From a bacterium (lineage in GTDB: Bacteria > Bacillota > Bacilli > Lactobacillales > Streptococcaceae): a stretch of 64,000 nt of DNA. The notes beneath the pieces are model-generated. The model saw only the letters and a list, made by a program, of their open reading frames with translations, was not told where the DNA came from and did no database searches. Shown here piece by piece: positions 56,401 through 64,000 of this stretch; within the stretch, counting starts at the first letter, position 1; every line of letters begins with the position of its first letter. A program made the position numbers and the translations under genes. The DNA is taken from contig CAJNCS010000007.1 in NCBI GenBank assembly GCA_905221325.1, forward strand, positions 62,001 through 126,000. Reading direction: 5' to 3'.

Positions 56401-59400
56401 TTATCAAATCTCCATCGTAACCAAGCCGCAATCTACAGAAGTCTATGTAGATGGTGAAAAGATTGAGCGTATTGCAAATCCAGCCCATCCTCGCTTTGCC
56501 CACAATAGTTTGGTACTACCACTTGAAAGCATCGGTGGATTCAAAGGAATCTTGCACAGCGCTGAGTTGTCAGATAAACCATTTGTAAATCCTCGTTTGA
56601 TTGCAAATGACAAATTCACTGCTACTGCAAGTAGCCAAGAATTGCCAGGAAATGCGACTGAAGGTGCTGTTGAAAAGGCCTTTGACAATGATCCGAGCAC
56701 ATTCTGGCATTCTAAATGGACTGGTGACCGTGCACCTTATACCCTTTCTATGACCTTGAAAGAAGCAGAAAAAGTCAATGGTTTGACTTATCTCCCACGT
56801 CCAGGTGGTGGAAATGGTGTCGTGACGCGCTACGAAATCTACGCACAAAAAGATGGCCAAATGGTCAAGGTTTCAGAAGGAAGCTGGGACAACAACGCCC
56901 AAGAAAAAACAGTCAACTTTGCGGCGGTACATACCAACAAGATTGAGTTGAAAGTATTGGAAGGCGTTGGTGGTTTTGCAAGTGCAGCCGAAGTTCATCT
57001 ATTGAAACCTGTCAAAGAAGAGCAAGAAACGCCTGCACCAAGTCAACCAGAAAAACCAACTACTCCTGAAAAACCAAAAGTAGACCAAACCGGTGATGGA
57101 ACAGTTGAATTGGCAGATCAATTCACTGCAAGTAAACCAGCTAGCGAAGACAGCATTGCAGCTGCCAGCAAGAGCGCAGACTATCTCAAGAAAGAGTACA
57201 AGGTCTTCCCAACGCCACAAAAAGTGACTTATGGCGAAGGTGTTACAGCCCTTCGTAAGCAAGTCAATTTGGTTATGGGCGATCAACTCGATATCTATAC
57301 TCGTAATCGCTTGAAGAGTGTCTTGCAGGACAATCAAGTATCTTATACAACTGGTAAGACAGCAATCGTTGACGCAACCAATATCTATCTTGGAGTGCAT
57401 GGACAAGGTTCACAAGCAGAGCAAAACTTGTCCAATGTTTCAGCAGGTCTCTTTGACAAGATTGATGCCTATGCCTTGAGAATCAAGGATAATTCGATTT
57501 CCATCGTCGGAAAAGACACTGATGCAGTTTTCTATGGTTTGACAACCTTGAAACACATGCTCAAGGAAAGCCAAGTACCAGTCCTTCGCAATGTGACAGT
57601 AGAAGATTACGCAGAGCTCAAGAACCGTGGTTTCATAGAAGGTTACTATGGAAATCCATGGTCGAATGCCGATCGTGCAGAGCTCATGCGTTATGGTGGC
57701 GATTTGAAATTGAACCAATACTTCTTTGCACCAAAAGATGATCCATACCACAACAAGAAATGGCGTGAACTCTATCCAGAAGAAAAACTAGCTGAAATCC
57801 GTGAACTTGCTCGTGTCGGCAATCAAAGTAAAACTCGCTATGTCTGGACTATCCATCCATTCATGAACAACCGCATCCGCTTTGGCAATGAAGCGCATTA
57901 CCAAGAAGATTTGGCAACCATCAAGGCTAAATTTACCCAGTTGATGAAAGTGGGTGTCCGCGAATTTGGTATCCTTGCAGATGATGCTCCAAGCCCAGTC
58001 GGAGGCTACAATAGCTACAACCGCTTGATGCAAGATATGACCAAGTGGTTGACTGAAATGCAGGGAACTTACAGCGGTCTTCGTAAAGAAATGATCTTTG
58101 TTCCTGGCCAGTATTGGGGTAATGGACGTGAGGATGAGTTGAAATCCCTCAATGAAAATCTCCCAAGTTCAACATCCATGACCTTGACGGGAGGTAAGAT
58201 TTGGGGTGAAGTCTCTGAAAGCTTCCTTTCAACTCTCAAGAACAATCTATCCGCAGGTGGCAAGACCTATCGCCCGGTTTCGCTTTGGATTAACTGGCCT
58301 GTAACAGATAACTCTAAACAACACTTGATTCTAGGTGGTGGTGAAAAATTCCTTCATCCAAATGTGGATCCAAGCTTGCTATCTGGTATCATGTTAAACC
58401 CAATGCAACAGTCTGAACCGTCTAAGATTGCCCTCTTTTCAGGAGCTCAATACTCATGGAAACAGTGGAAATCAGAAGAAGAAGCTAAGAAAATCAATGA
58501 TATTGCCTTCAACTTTGTAGAAAATGGTCATTTTGAAGATAGCAAGATATCGGCAGCCTTCCGCGAACTTGGTAAGCACATGATCAACCAAAACATGGAT
58601 AATCGTGTCGTCAAGCTAGAAGAATCTGTAGACTTGGCTCCAAAATTAACAGACTTCATGACCAAACTCAAAGCAGGTCAGGATGTGACTGCTGAACGTG
58701 CAGCCTTGCGTGCAGAATTTGCCAAGATTAAAGAAGCAGCCGAACTCTATAAAGCATCAGGCGATAAAAAAATGGTTGCCCAAATCCACTATTGGTTGGA
58801 TAATGCAATCGACCAAATGAATGCCCTCGATGCCTTCCTTACAGGAACTGAAGCCATGGCCACAAACGATGCAGCCAAACTCTGGGATAGCTACTATAAA
58901 GGTTTGAAATTGTACGAACAGTCTCAAACTCACACCTTCCATTATGTAGACCATATGGAAAAGGCTGAATTGGGTGTTCAACATATTCGTCCATTTATCC
59001 TATCCTTGAAAGAAGTTCTAGCGTCTGAAGTTCAAAAAGTCTTGCATCCAGACCAAATCATCAGCACCTTTATTACCAATCGAACAGGTGTAGAAGGTGG
59101 TTTGGCAGAAGTGACGGATGGCGATTTGGCAACTCATGCGATTATTAAATCACCAAATAGTATCAAGACAGGTGATTATATTGGTATGAAGTTCAATAAA
59201 CCAGTAGCGATTCAAACCTTGACCTTTGCAATGGGAACGCAGGCAAATCCACGTGATACCTTTAGTAAGGCAGAAGTGCAGTATCTAGATGAAAATGATA
59301 ACTGGGTAACCTTGAAAGAGCCAAGCTATGTCGGAAATGAATCCCTTCTTAAGTTTGAAAATCTCAATATCAAGGCCAAGGCAGTTCGCATGATTGCGAC

Positions 59401-61882
59401 AGCAGACCGCGAAAATACCTGGTTTGCAGTTCAGGAGATTGCAGTTAACCGTCCAGTTGAAAAAGCTCGTAGCCAACAAGCAACGACAGTTAGTCTAAGC
59501 TCAAACTTAGTTTACAAACTAAATACCTCAGCCCGTCAAATCACTGATGGCAAGGACAATACAGAAGCCATGATGGCAAATGCTGACGGTAGCAATACAA
59601 CTCCAGTAGATGCCTGGGCACAACTTGACCTCGGTGAAGTCAAGTCAGTCACTAAAGTACGCCTTCGCCAAGGAACGGGTGATAAACTTGCCGCAGGTGT
59701 ACTTGAGTACTCTACAGATGGAACTACTTGGCAGGAACTCGATCGCTTGTCAGGTGAGCAAACCAAGGAAGTGACCAGAGCGATCAATGCTCGTTACATC
59801 CGAGTACGCAATACCAAGGCACTCGACCTCTGGTGGCGTATTCAGGACTTCTCTGTTGAGACACGCTCTGGAAACAGTGAGTTAACAGACACCAACGTCG
59901 ACGCCTTGAAGGAAACACCAGTAGTGGATAGCTTGGGCAGTTACGAGCTTCAAATTCCAGCTGGAACCAAACTCCCTGCTCATAGCTATCTAGGTATGAA
60001 GCTTGACCGTATCCATCAGATCAAGAGCATCCAGCTCCAAGGGCAAGCCAACCCTGCTCTTAGCCTAGAGTATTCTGCAAATGCGCAAGAATGGACACCA
60101 GCCAGCCAGTTGACAGACAAATCTGTCGCAACCCACTTGGTACGTTATGTTCGTCTGGTCAATAAAACAGATCAGAAACAAGCTGTGACAGCCACTTCTC
60201 TCCTTGTGACGACCAAAGAAGTGCAACCAACAAAATTGGATTCAACTTCAATGGGAATTCACCCAGTATACGGCAGCAATGATGTTCGTAAACTGAACAA
60301 CCTAGATCAACTATTTGACGGTGTTTACAACAACTTCGTTGAGTTTTCAGACTATGCCCATAAAGATGGTCATGTGACCTTGAAACTTGGTAGCGAACGC
60401 ACTATCAAGAAGATTAGAGCCTACATCCAAGACGGAACTCAAAACTACCTTCGTGATGGCAAGATCCAAGTCAGCCAAGATGGTAAAACTTGGACAGATG
60501 TCGTGACAGTAGGAGATGGTGTAGCCAATAGCCAACACGATGATTCTCTGACAGATGGTTGGACACATGATTCTAAGATGCCAGGAAATCGCTACATCGA
60601 AGGAGAATTGACGACACCAGTCAAAGCTAACTATCTCCGTGTCCTCTATACGGCAGACTATGATGCCCGGTTTGTAGGCTTTACAGAATTGGTCATCAAT
60701 GACGGTGAATTTGTCAAACCAATCAATGATCCGACAGTAGAAGGAAACAGTGGAGAAAGCCAAGGCAACCTTTATAATAATCTTGTAGACGGCAAAGTCT
60801 TGACCAGCTACAAGTCTGAAAAAGACAAGGGCGAGTTGGTGTATCACTTGTCTGAACCAACCAATGCCAACCACCTTCGTCTCGTTTCCAGTCTTCCTGA
60901 AGGAGCTAAGGCACGTGTTCTTGCTAGAATACTCAAGGATGGTCAAGACAGCTGGACAGACCTCGGTGCCATTACATCTAGTCTCCAAACCTTCGCTATC
61001 CGAAATGGTGGCTCTCTTCTAGATGTCAAATTAGTCTGGGAAGGTGGCAAGGCTGAGTTTTATGAATTGGCGAGCTTCTATCAAGAATTGACAGAAGAAT
61101 CGGTTCAATCAAGCAAGGGTGATGAAGAACCACCAGTTTTGAGCAAACCGGACTTTACAGGTGGTGTGAATGCGGCTGAGGCAGCAGTGCATGAAGTACC
61201 AGAGTACACAGGCCCACTTAGTACAGCAGGAGATCAGCCAGCACCGATAGTTGAGAAACTAGACTTTACAGGTGGTGTGAACGCGGTAGAAGCAGCAGTA
61301 CATGAAGTACCAGAGTACACAGGTCCACTTGGTACAGCAGGAGATCAACCAGCACCGACGGTCGAGAAACTGGACTTTACAGGTGGTGTGAACGCGGTAG
61401 AAGCAGCAGTACATGAAGTACCAGAGTACACAGGTCCACTTGGTACAGCAGGAGATCAACCAGCACCGACGGTCGAGAAACTGGACTTTACAGGTGGTGT
61501 GAACGCGGTAGAAGCAGCAGTACATGAAGTACCAGAGTACACAGGTCCACTTGGTACAGCAGGAGACCAACCCGCACCGATAGTTGAGAAACTAGAGTTT
61601 ACAGGTGGTGTCAATGCGGTTGAAGCAGCAGTACATGAAGTACCAGAGTATACAGGCCCACTTGGTACAGCAGGAGATCAACTAGCACCGACAGTTGAGA
61701 AACCTGAGTTTAAACTTAGTCTGCTTGCTTCAGATGAAGGTAATACTCCAGATGTTAAACAAGAAACGGCTAAACAAAGCTTGCCAGCAACAGGAGAAAG
61801 TCAGTCAGATACAGCTCTCTTCCTTGCAGGCGTTAGCCTAGCTCTATCCGCTATCTTTATCGCGAAAGGGAAAAAGGAATAG
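53426..61882 (+). CDS. Wall-anchored multidomain GH20-GH84 beta-N-acetylhexosaminidase
   Basis: About 2818 residues from the ATG at 53426 (AGGAG upstream; an in-frame ATG lies at 53405). YSIRK signal peptide; F5/8C module about 145-297; GH20b-like domain about 388-502; GH20 catalytic domain about 505-880 with catalytic D700-E701 in HIGTDEYYG; laminin-G-like domain about 908-1053; F5/8C about 1053-1190; GH84 N-terminal domain about 1255-1391; GH84 catalytic domain about 1392-1710 (GFIEGYYGNPWS; paired D1519-D1520 in GILADDAPSP); helical region; several F5/8C-like modules about 1878-2555; five 37-aa repeats; LPATG at 2786-2790. Both catalytic types remove terminal beta-GlcNAc/GalNAc by substrate-assisted catalysis. 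Two such domains in one wall protein suggest complementary linkage specificity on host glycans. It follows the GH101 gene and shares a cre-like site and repeat family with it. Confidence 0.92.
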   Translation: MDKHFFEKRCHYSIRKFAIGAASVMIGASIFGANMVQAAETAASSETEGSITHVQALDKLPDDLAAALEKADAEAATEGNQEGSQVTEEGTKPAASAEAKPETSPASPKPAETPKPVETPKADNQPAETTTPATKPAEKQIEDREDVNHLEGATASANNHEAGTSFTADKAVDGDNNTRWATDRDVPKPTFELTLPKTTLIKHVEIDWDRRLRNGQNDPNIKSWSLYYAGQEDVGANGEKQWKLAHTKTGDPVLDEKVDLAESIKAKYLKLEVNDYQAGTMGWRNVGIQEIRAYSNVPDHSKVTDIRQVNQLDVAEDGKSLVLPSLPGQVSLIGSNKQGVIDLQNRIYQPLTDQRVKVMVQQIKDSHTFTKEFEVVIKGLHQDEGVGVKPKVAPAVQQWYGREGKSSITSDTVLATGDSGFDQAATFYQSDLASRGLELATGDKQAQKRIEFKKVENKGYGKEGYGITIQNDVITIEAATNTGAFYATRTLLQMGETDLQNGEIRDFPSFSHRGFMLDTGRKFIPYDTLVDIMLNMAYYKMNDLQLHLNDNYIFLKEHLAGKNLSKEEELKYVLEHAKTGFRVETDIVGKNGQKLTSDEHYTKEEMQNLIKLAKALHINLVPEIDTPGHALSFVKVRPDLMYQGSLSDYAGKHNVERVAMLDLDKKYDETLAFVKSVYDKLLDGPDAPLHGVSTVHIGTDEYYGSRESYRRYVNDLIKYIKGKGYTPRIWGSLSAKRGNTPVDWNGVEVDIWSIGWQRPNEAIAQGAKIINITDVPTYSVPSGSNSQAAYGDYANYERQYNSWTPNDFRTGGGPLLPASHPSILGGGHAVWNDNIDLHETGLTSYDIFKRFFKSMQTTAERTWGSDRAAATFAERTLPTSPYAPQSNPEKAIASEELFNITPDKVKEYATKKVTATENGLAFEKDSSIEGLAGDVGPSHVLKFDVTVTGDGEQTFSTSGDNRIYLADKDGYLAYQFEQFHIQFNKKLEKNKRYQISIVTKPQSTEVYVDGEKIERIANPAHPRFAHNSLVLPLESIGGFKGILHSAELSDKPFVNPRLIANDKFTATASSQELPGNATEGAVEKAFDNDPSTFWHSKWTGDRAPYTLSMTLKEAEKVNGLTYLPRPGGGNGVVTRYEIYAQKDGQMVKVSEGSWDNNAQEKTVNFAAVHTNKIELKVLEGVGGFASAAEVHLLKPVKEEQETPAPSQPEKPTTPEKPKVDQTGDGTVELADQFTASKPASEDSIAAASKSADYLKKEYKVFPTPQKVTYGEGVTALRKQVNLVMGDQLDIYTRNRLKSVLQDNQVSYTTGKTAIVDATNIYLGVHGQGSQAEQNLSNVSAGLFDKIDAYALRIKDNSISIVGKDTDAVFYGLTTLKHMLKESQVPVLRNVTVEDYAELKNRGFIEGYYGNPWSNADRAELMRYGGDLKLNQYFFAPKDDPYHNKKWRELYPEEKLAEIRELARVGNQSKTRYVWTIHPFMNNRIRFGNEAHYQEDLATIKAKFTQLMKVGVREFGILADDAPSPVGGYNSYNRLMQDMTKWLTEMQGTYSGLRKEMIFVPGQYWGNGREDELKSLNENLPSSTSMTLTGGKIWGEVSESFLSTLKNNLSAGGKTYRPVSLWINWPVTDNSKQHLILGGGEKFLHPNVDPSLLSGIMLNPMQQSEPSKIALFSGAQYSWKQWKSEEEAKKINDIAFNFVENGHFEDSKISAAFRELGKHMINQNMDNRVVKLEESVDLAPKLTDFMTKLKAGQDVTAERAALRAEFAKIKEAAELYKASGDKKMVAQIHYWLDNAIDQMNALDAFLTGTEAMATNDAAKLWDSYYKGLKLYEQSQTHTFHYVDHMEKAELGVQHIRPFILSLKEVLASEVQKVLHPDQIISTFITNRTGVEGGLAEVTDGDLATHAIIKSPNSIKTGDYIGMKFNKPVAIQTLTFAMGTQANPRDTFSKAEVQYLDENDNWVTLKEPSYVGNESLLKFENLNIKAKAVRMIATADRENTWFAVQEIAVNRPVEKARSQQATTVSLSSNLVYKLNTSARQITDGKDNTEAMMANADGSNTTPVDAWAQLDLGEVKSVTKVRLRQGTGDKLAAGVLEYSTDGTTWQELDRLSGEQTKEVTRAINARYIRVRNTKALDLWWRIQDFSVETRSGNSELTDTNVDALKETPVVDSLGSYELQIPAGTKLPAHSYLGMKLDRIHQIKSIQLQGQANPALSLEYSANAQEWTPASQLTDKSVATHLVRYVRLVNKTDQKQAVTATSLLVTTKEVQPTKLDSTSMGIHPVYGSNDVRKLNNLDQLFDGVYNNFVEFSDYAHKDGHVTLKLGSERTIKKIRAYIQDGTQNYLRDGKIQVSQDGKTWTDVVTVGDGVANSQHDDSLTDGWTHDSKMPGNRYIEGELTTPVKANYLRVLYTADYDARFVGFTELVINDGEFVKPINDPTVEGNSGESQGNLYNNLVDGKVLTSYKSEKDKGELVYHLSEPTNANHLRLVSSLPEGAKARVLARILKDGQDSWTDLGAITSSLQTFAIRNGGSLLDVKLVWEGGKAEFYELASFYQELTEESVQSSKGDEEPPVLSKPDFTGGVNAAEAAVHEVPEYTGPLSTAGDQPAPIVEKLDFTGGVNAVEAAVHEVPEYTGPLGTAGDQPAPTVEKLDFTGGVNAVEAAVHEVPEYTGPLGTAGDQPAPTVEKLDFTGGVNAVEAAVHEVPEYTGPLGTAGDQPAPIVEKLEFTGGVNAVEAAVHEVPEYTGPLGTAGDQLAPTVEKPEFKLSLLASDEGNTPDVKQETAKQSLPATGESQSDTALFLAGVSLALSAIFIAKGKKE
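61151..61705 (+). repeat. Five 111-bp (37-aa) tandem repeats in the GH20-GH84 protein
   Basis: Units begin at 61151, 61262, 61373, 61484 and 61595, exactly 111 bp apart. The middle copies are nearly identical at DNA level. Each reads [19 protein letters not shown] then [18 protein letters not shown]. Confidence 0.95.
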
Positions 61883-61935
61883 CATCTGATTACCTTTGTT
61901 TTTGAAAAATTTTAGCATCAAGAGAAAGTGAAAAG

Positions 61936-61992
61936 ACAGCACCATAACCTCTACAATAGTTAGAGAAACTATCAAAAGAGTTATGGTGCTGT
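61936..61992. other. Nested hairpin after the GH20-GH84 gene
   Basis: ACAGCACCATAAC (61936-61948) pairs perfectly with GTTATGGTGCTGT (61980-61992), and a smaller ATAGTT/AACTAT hairpin lies inside. No T-run follows on the plus strand, so it is not a standard terminator; it could be a processed 3' end, an RNA element or a small palindromic repeat. Confidence 0.6.
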
Positions 61993-62020
61993 TGGGATAA
62001 ACTATTGAGCTATAAAGAAT

Positions 62021-62054
62021 AAAAATCCTGAGAAGTAAAATTCTCAGGATTTTG
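62021..62054. terminator. Bidirectional terminator between the GH20-GH84 gene and pbp1A
   Basis: AAAATCCTGAGAA / TTCTCAGGATTTT stem with A and T runs on both sides. Confidence 0.9.
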
Positions 62055-62055
62055 C

Positions 62056-64000
62056 TTATTGTTGCGGTTGACTTGGTTGGTTTTGCTCAGCAGGTGTAGT
62101 TCCTGATTGTTGAGGAATCGTCTGCGTTTGACTTGTGTTTGGAGTAGTTGAACTTGACTGAGAAGTCGAGCTCTCAGATGTTGAGCTAGAACTTTCAGAT
62201 GTCGAACTTTGTTGTGTAGATGATGAAGGGGTCCACGTATTGCGTGCTCCATTCTTAAAGACAAATTCTCCGCTTCTGTAAAGGCCTTCAGGCATGGTCC
62301 AATCCCCTGGATGGTCATCTGTTGAGAGGTAGGTCATCATCGAACGGTAGACCTTAGCAGCAACGTAGAAGCCATCACCTACGATTGGAGTAAGTCGGTT
62401 AGAATAACCAGTCCAGACAGCCATTGAATATTTACGAGTATAGCCGACAAACATTTCGTCTGGAGCTACATAACCAGAGTTTTTGATGTATTTTTCAATC
62501 TCGTCATCTGTATAGTTTGATGTACCAGTCTTACCAGCTTGTGGTAGCCATGAAAGGTAGGCACCACGACCAGTTCCGTAGGTTAGGACTGTTTTCATCA
62601 TTTCCGTCATCATGTAGGCAGTAGTTTCTTTCATTGCCCGAGTACCAGGGTCAGAGAATTCTTTTGAGCTACCGTCACTAAAGACGACCTTGTTAACATA
62701 CATCGGTTTACGGTAGATGCCACCGTTTGCAAAAGCAGCATAAGCAGCAGCCATTTTCTCGCTACTTGCTCCATACTTTTTGTTAGATTCGGTTGTGTTA
62801 CTTGAAATCGCGTTGGCATAGTGCATATCTGGGTAGTCAATACCGAGTCCATTTAGGAAGGTCTTGGCTCTATCCAAACCGACTTTATTCAAGGTTTCTA
62901 CAGCCGGCACATTCCGTGATTGTTGGAGAGCATACTGGAGTGTTATGTTTCCAAAGTAACTCTTATCCCAGTTGTAGACAGGGGTGTTGGTCCCAGGATA
63001 GTTATAAGGTACGTCATGAACGATAGAAGCAGTTGAGTCGTAGATGTCATACTCCAAGGCTGGCGCATAATCTGTGATGGGTTTCATGGTTGAACCCCAG
63101 TCACGGTTGGTTTCGACAGCTTGGTTCATACCGAAGGAAACATTGCTAGATTGATGGCGTGCACCTAGCTGGGCAATCACCTTTCCGTTTGTGACATCAA
63201 CGATGGTAGAAGCTACTTGCAACTCATCATCTGGATAATTAACGTATTCGTCGGTATTGTAGATATCCCAGAGACGTTGTTGAACGGCTGGATCAACATT
63301 GGTATAAACTTCCATTCCTGTTGTCAAAAGGTTGTAACCAGTTTCCTGTTCGACTTGGTCGATTACTTCTTTGAGATAATTATCCATATAGGCTGGATAG
63401 TTGTTTCCAGAACGGAGGCTCTGCAGTCCATCTGTAATCGGAGTATTAATCGCTTTTTCATATTGCTCAGCTGAAATGTAACCTTGCCCCTTCATCTCAG
63501 AGAGGACGAGATTACGACGTTCTTGAGCGGCTTCTGGATGCGAGTATGGATCATACTGGTTTGGAGCCTGAGGCATACCAGCAAGGAGAGCCAGTTGAGG
63601 AATACTTAAATCTTTGAGATCCTTGCCATAGTAACTTTGGGCAGCTGTCTGCATTCCGTAATTACCGTTTGACATGTAAACCTTGTTGATGTAGTAGGTC
63701 AAGATCTCTTGTTTAGTCGCTTTTTGTTCTAGCTGAACGGCTAACCAAGCTTCCTGAGCCTTACGAGAAAGAGTCTGGTCAGAAGTTGACGTAGAGAAAT
63801 AAGTTAACTTGATCAACTGCTGTGTCAAGGTGGAAGCTCCTTGCAGACCACCACCACCTCGAAGATTTCGTAAGGAAGCACCAAGGATACGAATGGTATC
63901 TATTCCACGGTGATTAAAGAAACGATGGTCTTCAATCGAAACAATCGCATTGACCAACTCTGTCGGAATTTCATTTGCCTGTGCATTGACCCGCCGTTCC
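62056..64000 (-). CDS. pbp1A: Penicillin-binding protein 1A, 5' end outside the window
   Basis: About 648 residues from base 64000; the frame is open to the window end, so the cytoplasmic tail, membrane anchor and part of the transglycosylase domain are missing. The transglycosylase part keeps [14 protein letters not shown] and [12 protein letters not shown]. The transpeptidase has GSTMK (active Ser), SRN in [10 protein letters not shown], and KTGTS. After KTGTS the sequence reads [11 protein letters not shown], where susceptible pneumococci have TSQF as I recall. The C-terminus is a Ser/Thr/Gln/Pro-rich low-complexity tail (about 60 residues). Bifunctional enzyme for glycan polymerisation and peptide cross-linking at the septum. 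Confidence 0.96.
   Translation of the reverse strand, partial: ERRVNAQANEIPTELVNAIVSIEDHRFFNHRGIDTIRILGASLRNLRGGGGLQGASTLTQQLIKLTYFSTSTSDQTLSRKAQEAWLAVQLEQKATKQEILTYYINKVYMSNGNYGMQTAAQSYYGKDLKDLSIPQLALLAGMPQAPNQYDPYSHPEAAQERRNLVLSEMKGQGYISAEQYEKAINTPITDGLQSLRSGNNYPAYMDNYLKEVIDQVEQETGYNLLTTGMEVYTNVDPAVQQRLWDIYNTDEYVNYPDDELQVASTIVDVTNGKVIAQLGARHQSSNVSFGMNQAVETNRDWGSTMKPITDYAPALEYDIYDSTASIVHDVPYNYPGTNTPVYNWDKSYFGNITLQYALQQSRNVPAVETLNKVGLDRAKTFLNGLGIDYPDMHYANAISSNTTESNKKYGASSEKMAAAYAAFANGGIYRKPMYVNKVVFSDGSSKEFSDPGTRAMKETTAYMMTEMMKTVLTYGTGRGAYLSWLPQAGKTGTSNYTDDEIEKYIKNSGYVAPDEMFVGYTRKYSMAVWTGYSNRLTPIVGDGFYVAAKVYRSMMTYLSTDDHPGDWTMPEGLYRSGEFVFKNGARNTWTPSSSTQQSSTSESSSSTSESSTSQSSSTTPNTSQTQTIPQQSGTTPAEQNQPSQPQQ

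Noticed and set aside
60347-60988. 213-codon minus-strand frame inside the GH20-GH84 gene.
   Set aside because: A shadow of the F5/8C modules, with no supporting signals.
61151-61705. Regular direct repeats that could suggest a CRISPR array.
   Set aside because: The units are contiguous with no unique spacers, are multiples of three, and are translated in frame in a surface protein.

Overview
The window is chromosomal DNA of a mitis-group Streptococcus (the S. mitis / S. oralis / S. pneumoniae complex). Low G+C, pneumococcus-like proteins throughout (ClpL, LuxS, DexB, AliA, Wzg-Wze, a GH101 Eng-type enzyme, PBP1a) and YSIRK/LPxTG surface proteins support this. Gene order and several proteins differ from classical pneumococcus as I remember it, so a commensal S. 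mitis/S. oralis-type strain is the better guess. Both ends are cut inside genes: ilvB on the left, pbp1A on the right.

Region 1 (1-4.0 kb) is branched-chain amino acid synthesis: ilvB (partial), ilvN, ilvC, a terminator, ilvA. Region 2 (4.1-13.2 kb) is housekeeping: an SPFH membrane protein, a 71-aa HTH-like protein, an IS3-family element with a frameshifted transposase, an amino-acid ABC transporter (ATPase plus fused binding protein/permease), a DUF2207 membrane protein, uppP and dinB. Region 3 (13.4-22.1 kb) holds pfl, a CtsR-controlled clpL with an unlisted 31-codon leader ORF, luxS, a DUF1846 gene and dexB.

Region 4 (22.3-46.5 kb) is a capsule (cps) locus in the usual dexB...aliA slot. 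Two AliB-like oligopeptide-binding lipoproteins (aliC/aliD type) lie between dexB and wzg. Then come wzg-wzh-wzd-wze (regulation and chain length), wchA (glucose-1-P initiation), wchF (rhamnosyl transfer), a GT4 transferase, a hexapeptide O-acetyltransferase, a GT2 transferase, wzy, a TagB-like CDP-glycerol glycerophosphotransferase, wzx, a LicD-family transferase, tagD (CDP-glycerol synthesis), and rmlA-rmlC-rmlB. rmlD is inverted behind a terminator. The genes predict a Wzx/Wzy-assembled polymer with glucose, rhamnose and probable O-acetyl and glycerol-phosphate groups. The 32.7-40.6 kb core is very AT-rich, as expected of the exchangeable serotype-specific part.

Region 5 (46.7-61.9 kb) is the most striking part: two giant, adjacent, cell-wall-anchored host-glycan enzymes, each preceded by a cre-like CcpA site. 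The first (2168 aa) is a GH101 endo-alpha-N-acetylgalactosaminidase with a complete trypsin-like serine protease domain near its N-terminus. The second (about 2818 aa) joins a GH20 beta-hexosaminidase, a GH84 beta-N-acetylglucosaminidase and several F5/8-type carbohydrate-binding modules. They share related wall-proximal repeats. Together they look like a surface machine for mucin-type glycoproteins: proteolysis, core-1 O-glycan release and HexNAc trimming. The window closes with pbp1A, which carries an altered NSGY motif after KTG.
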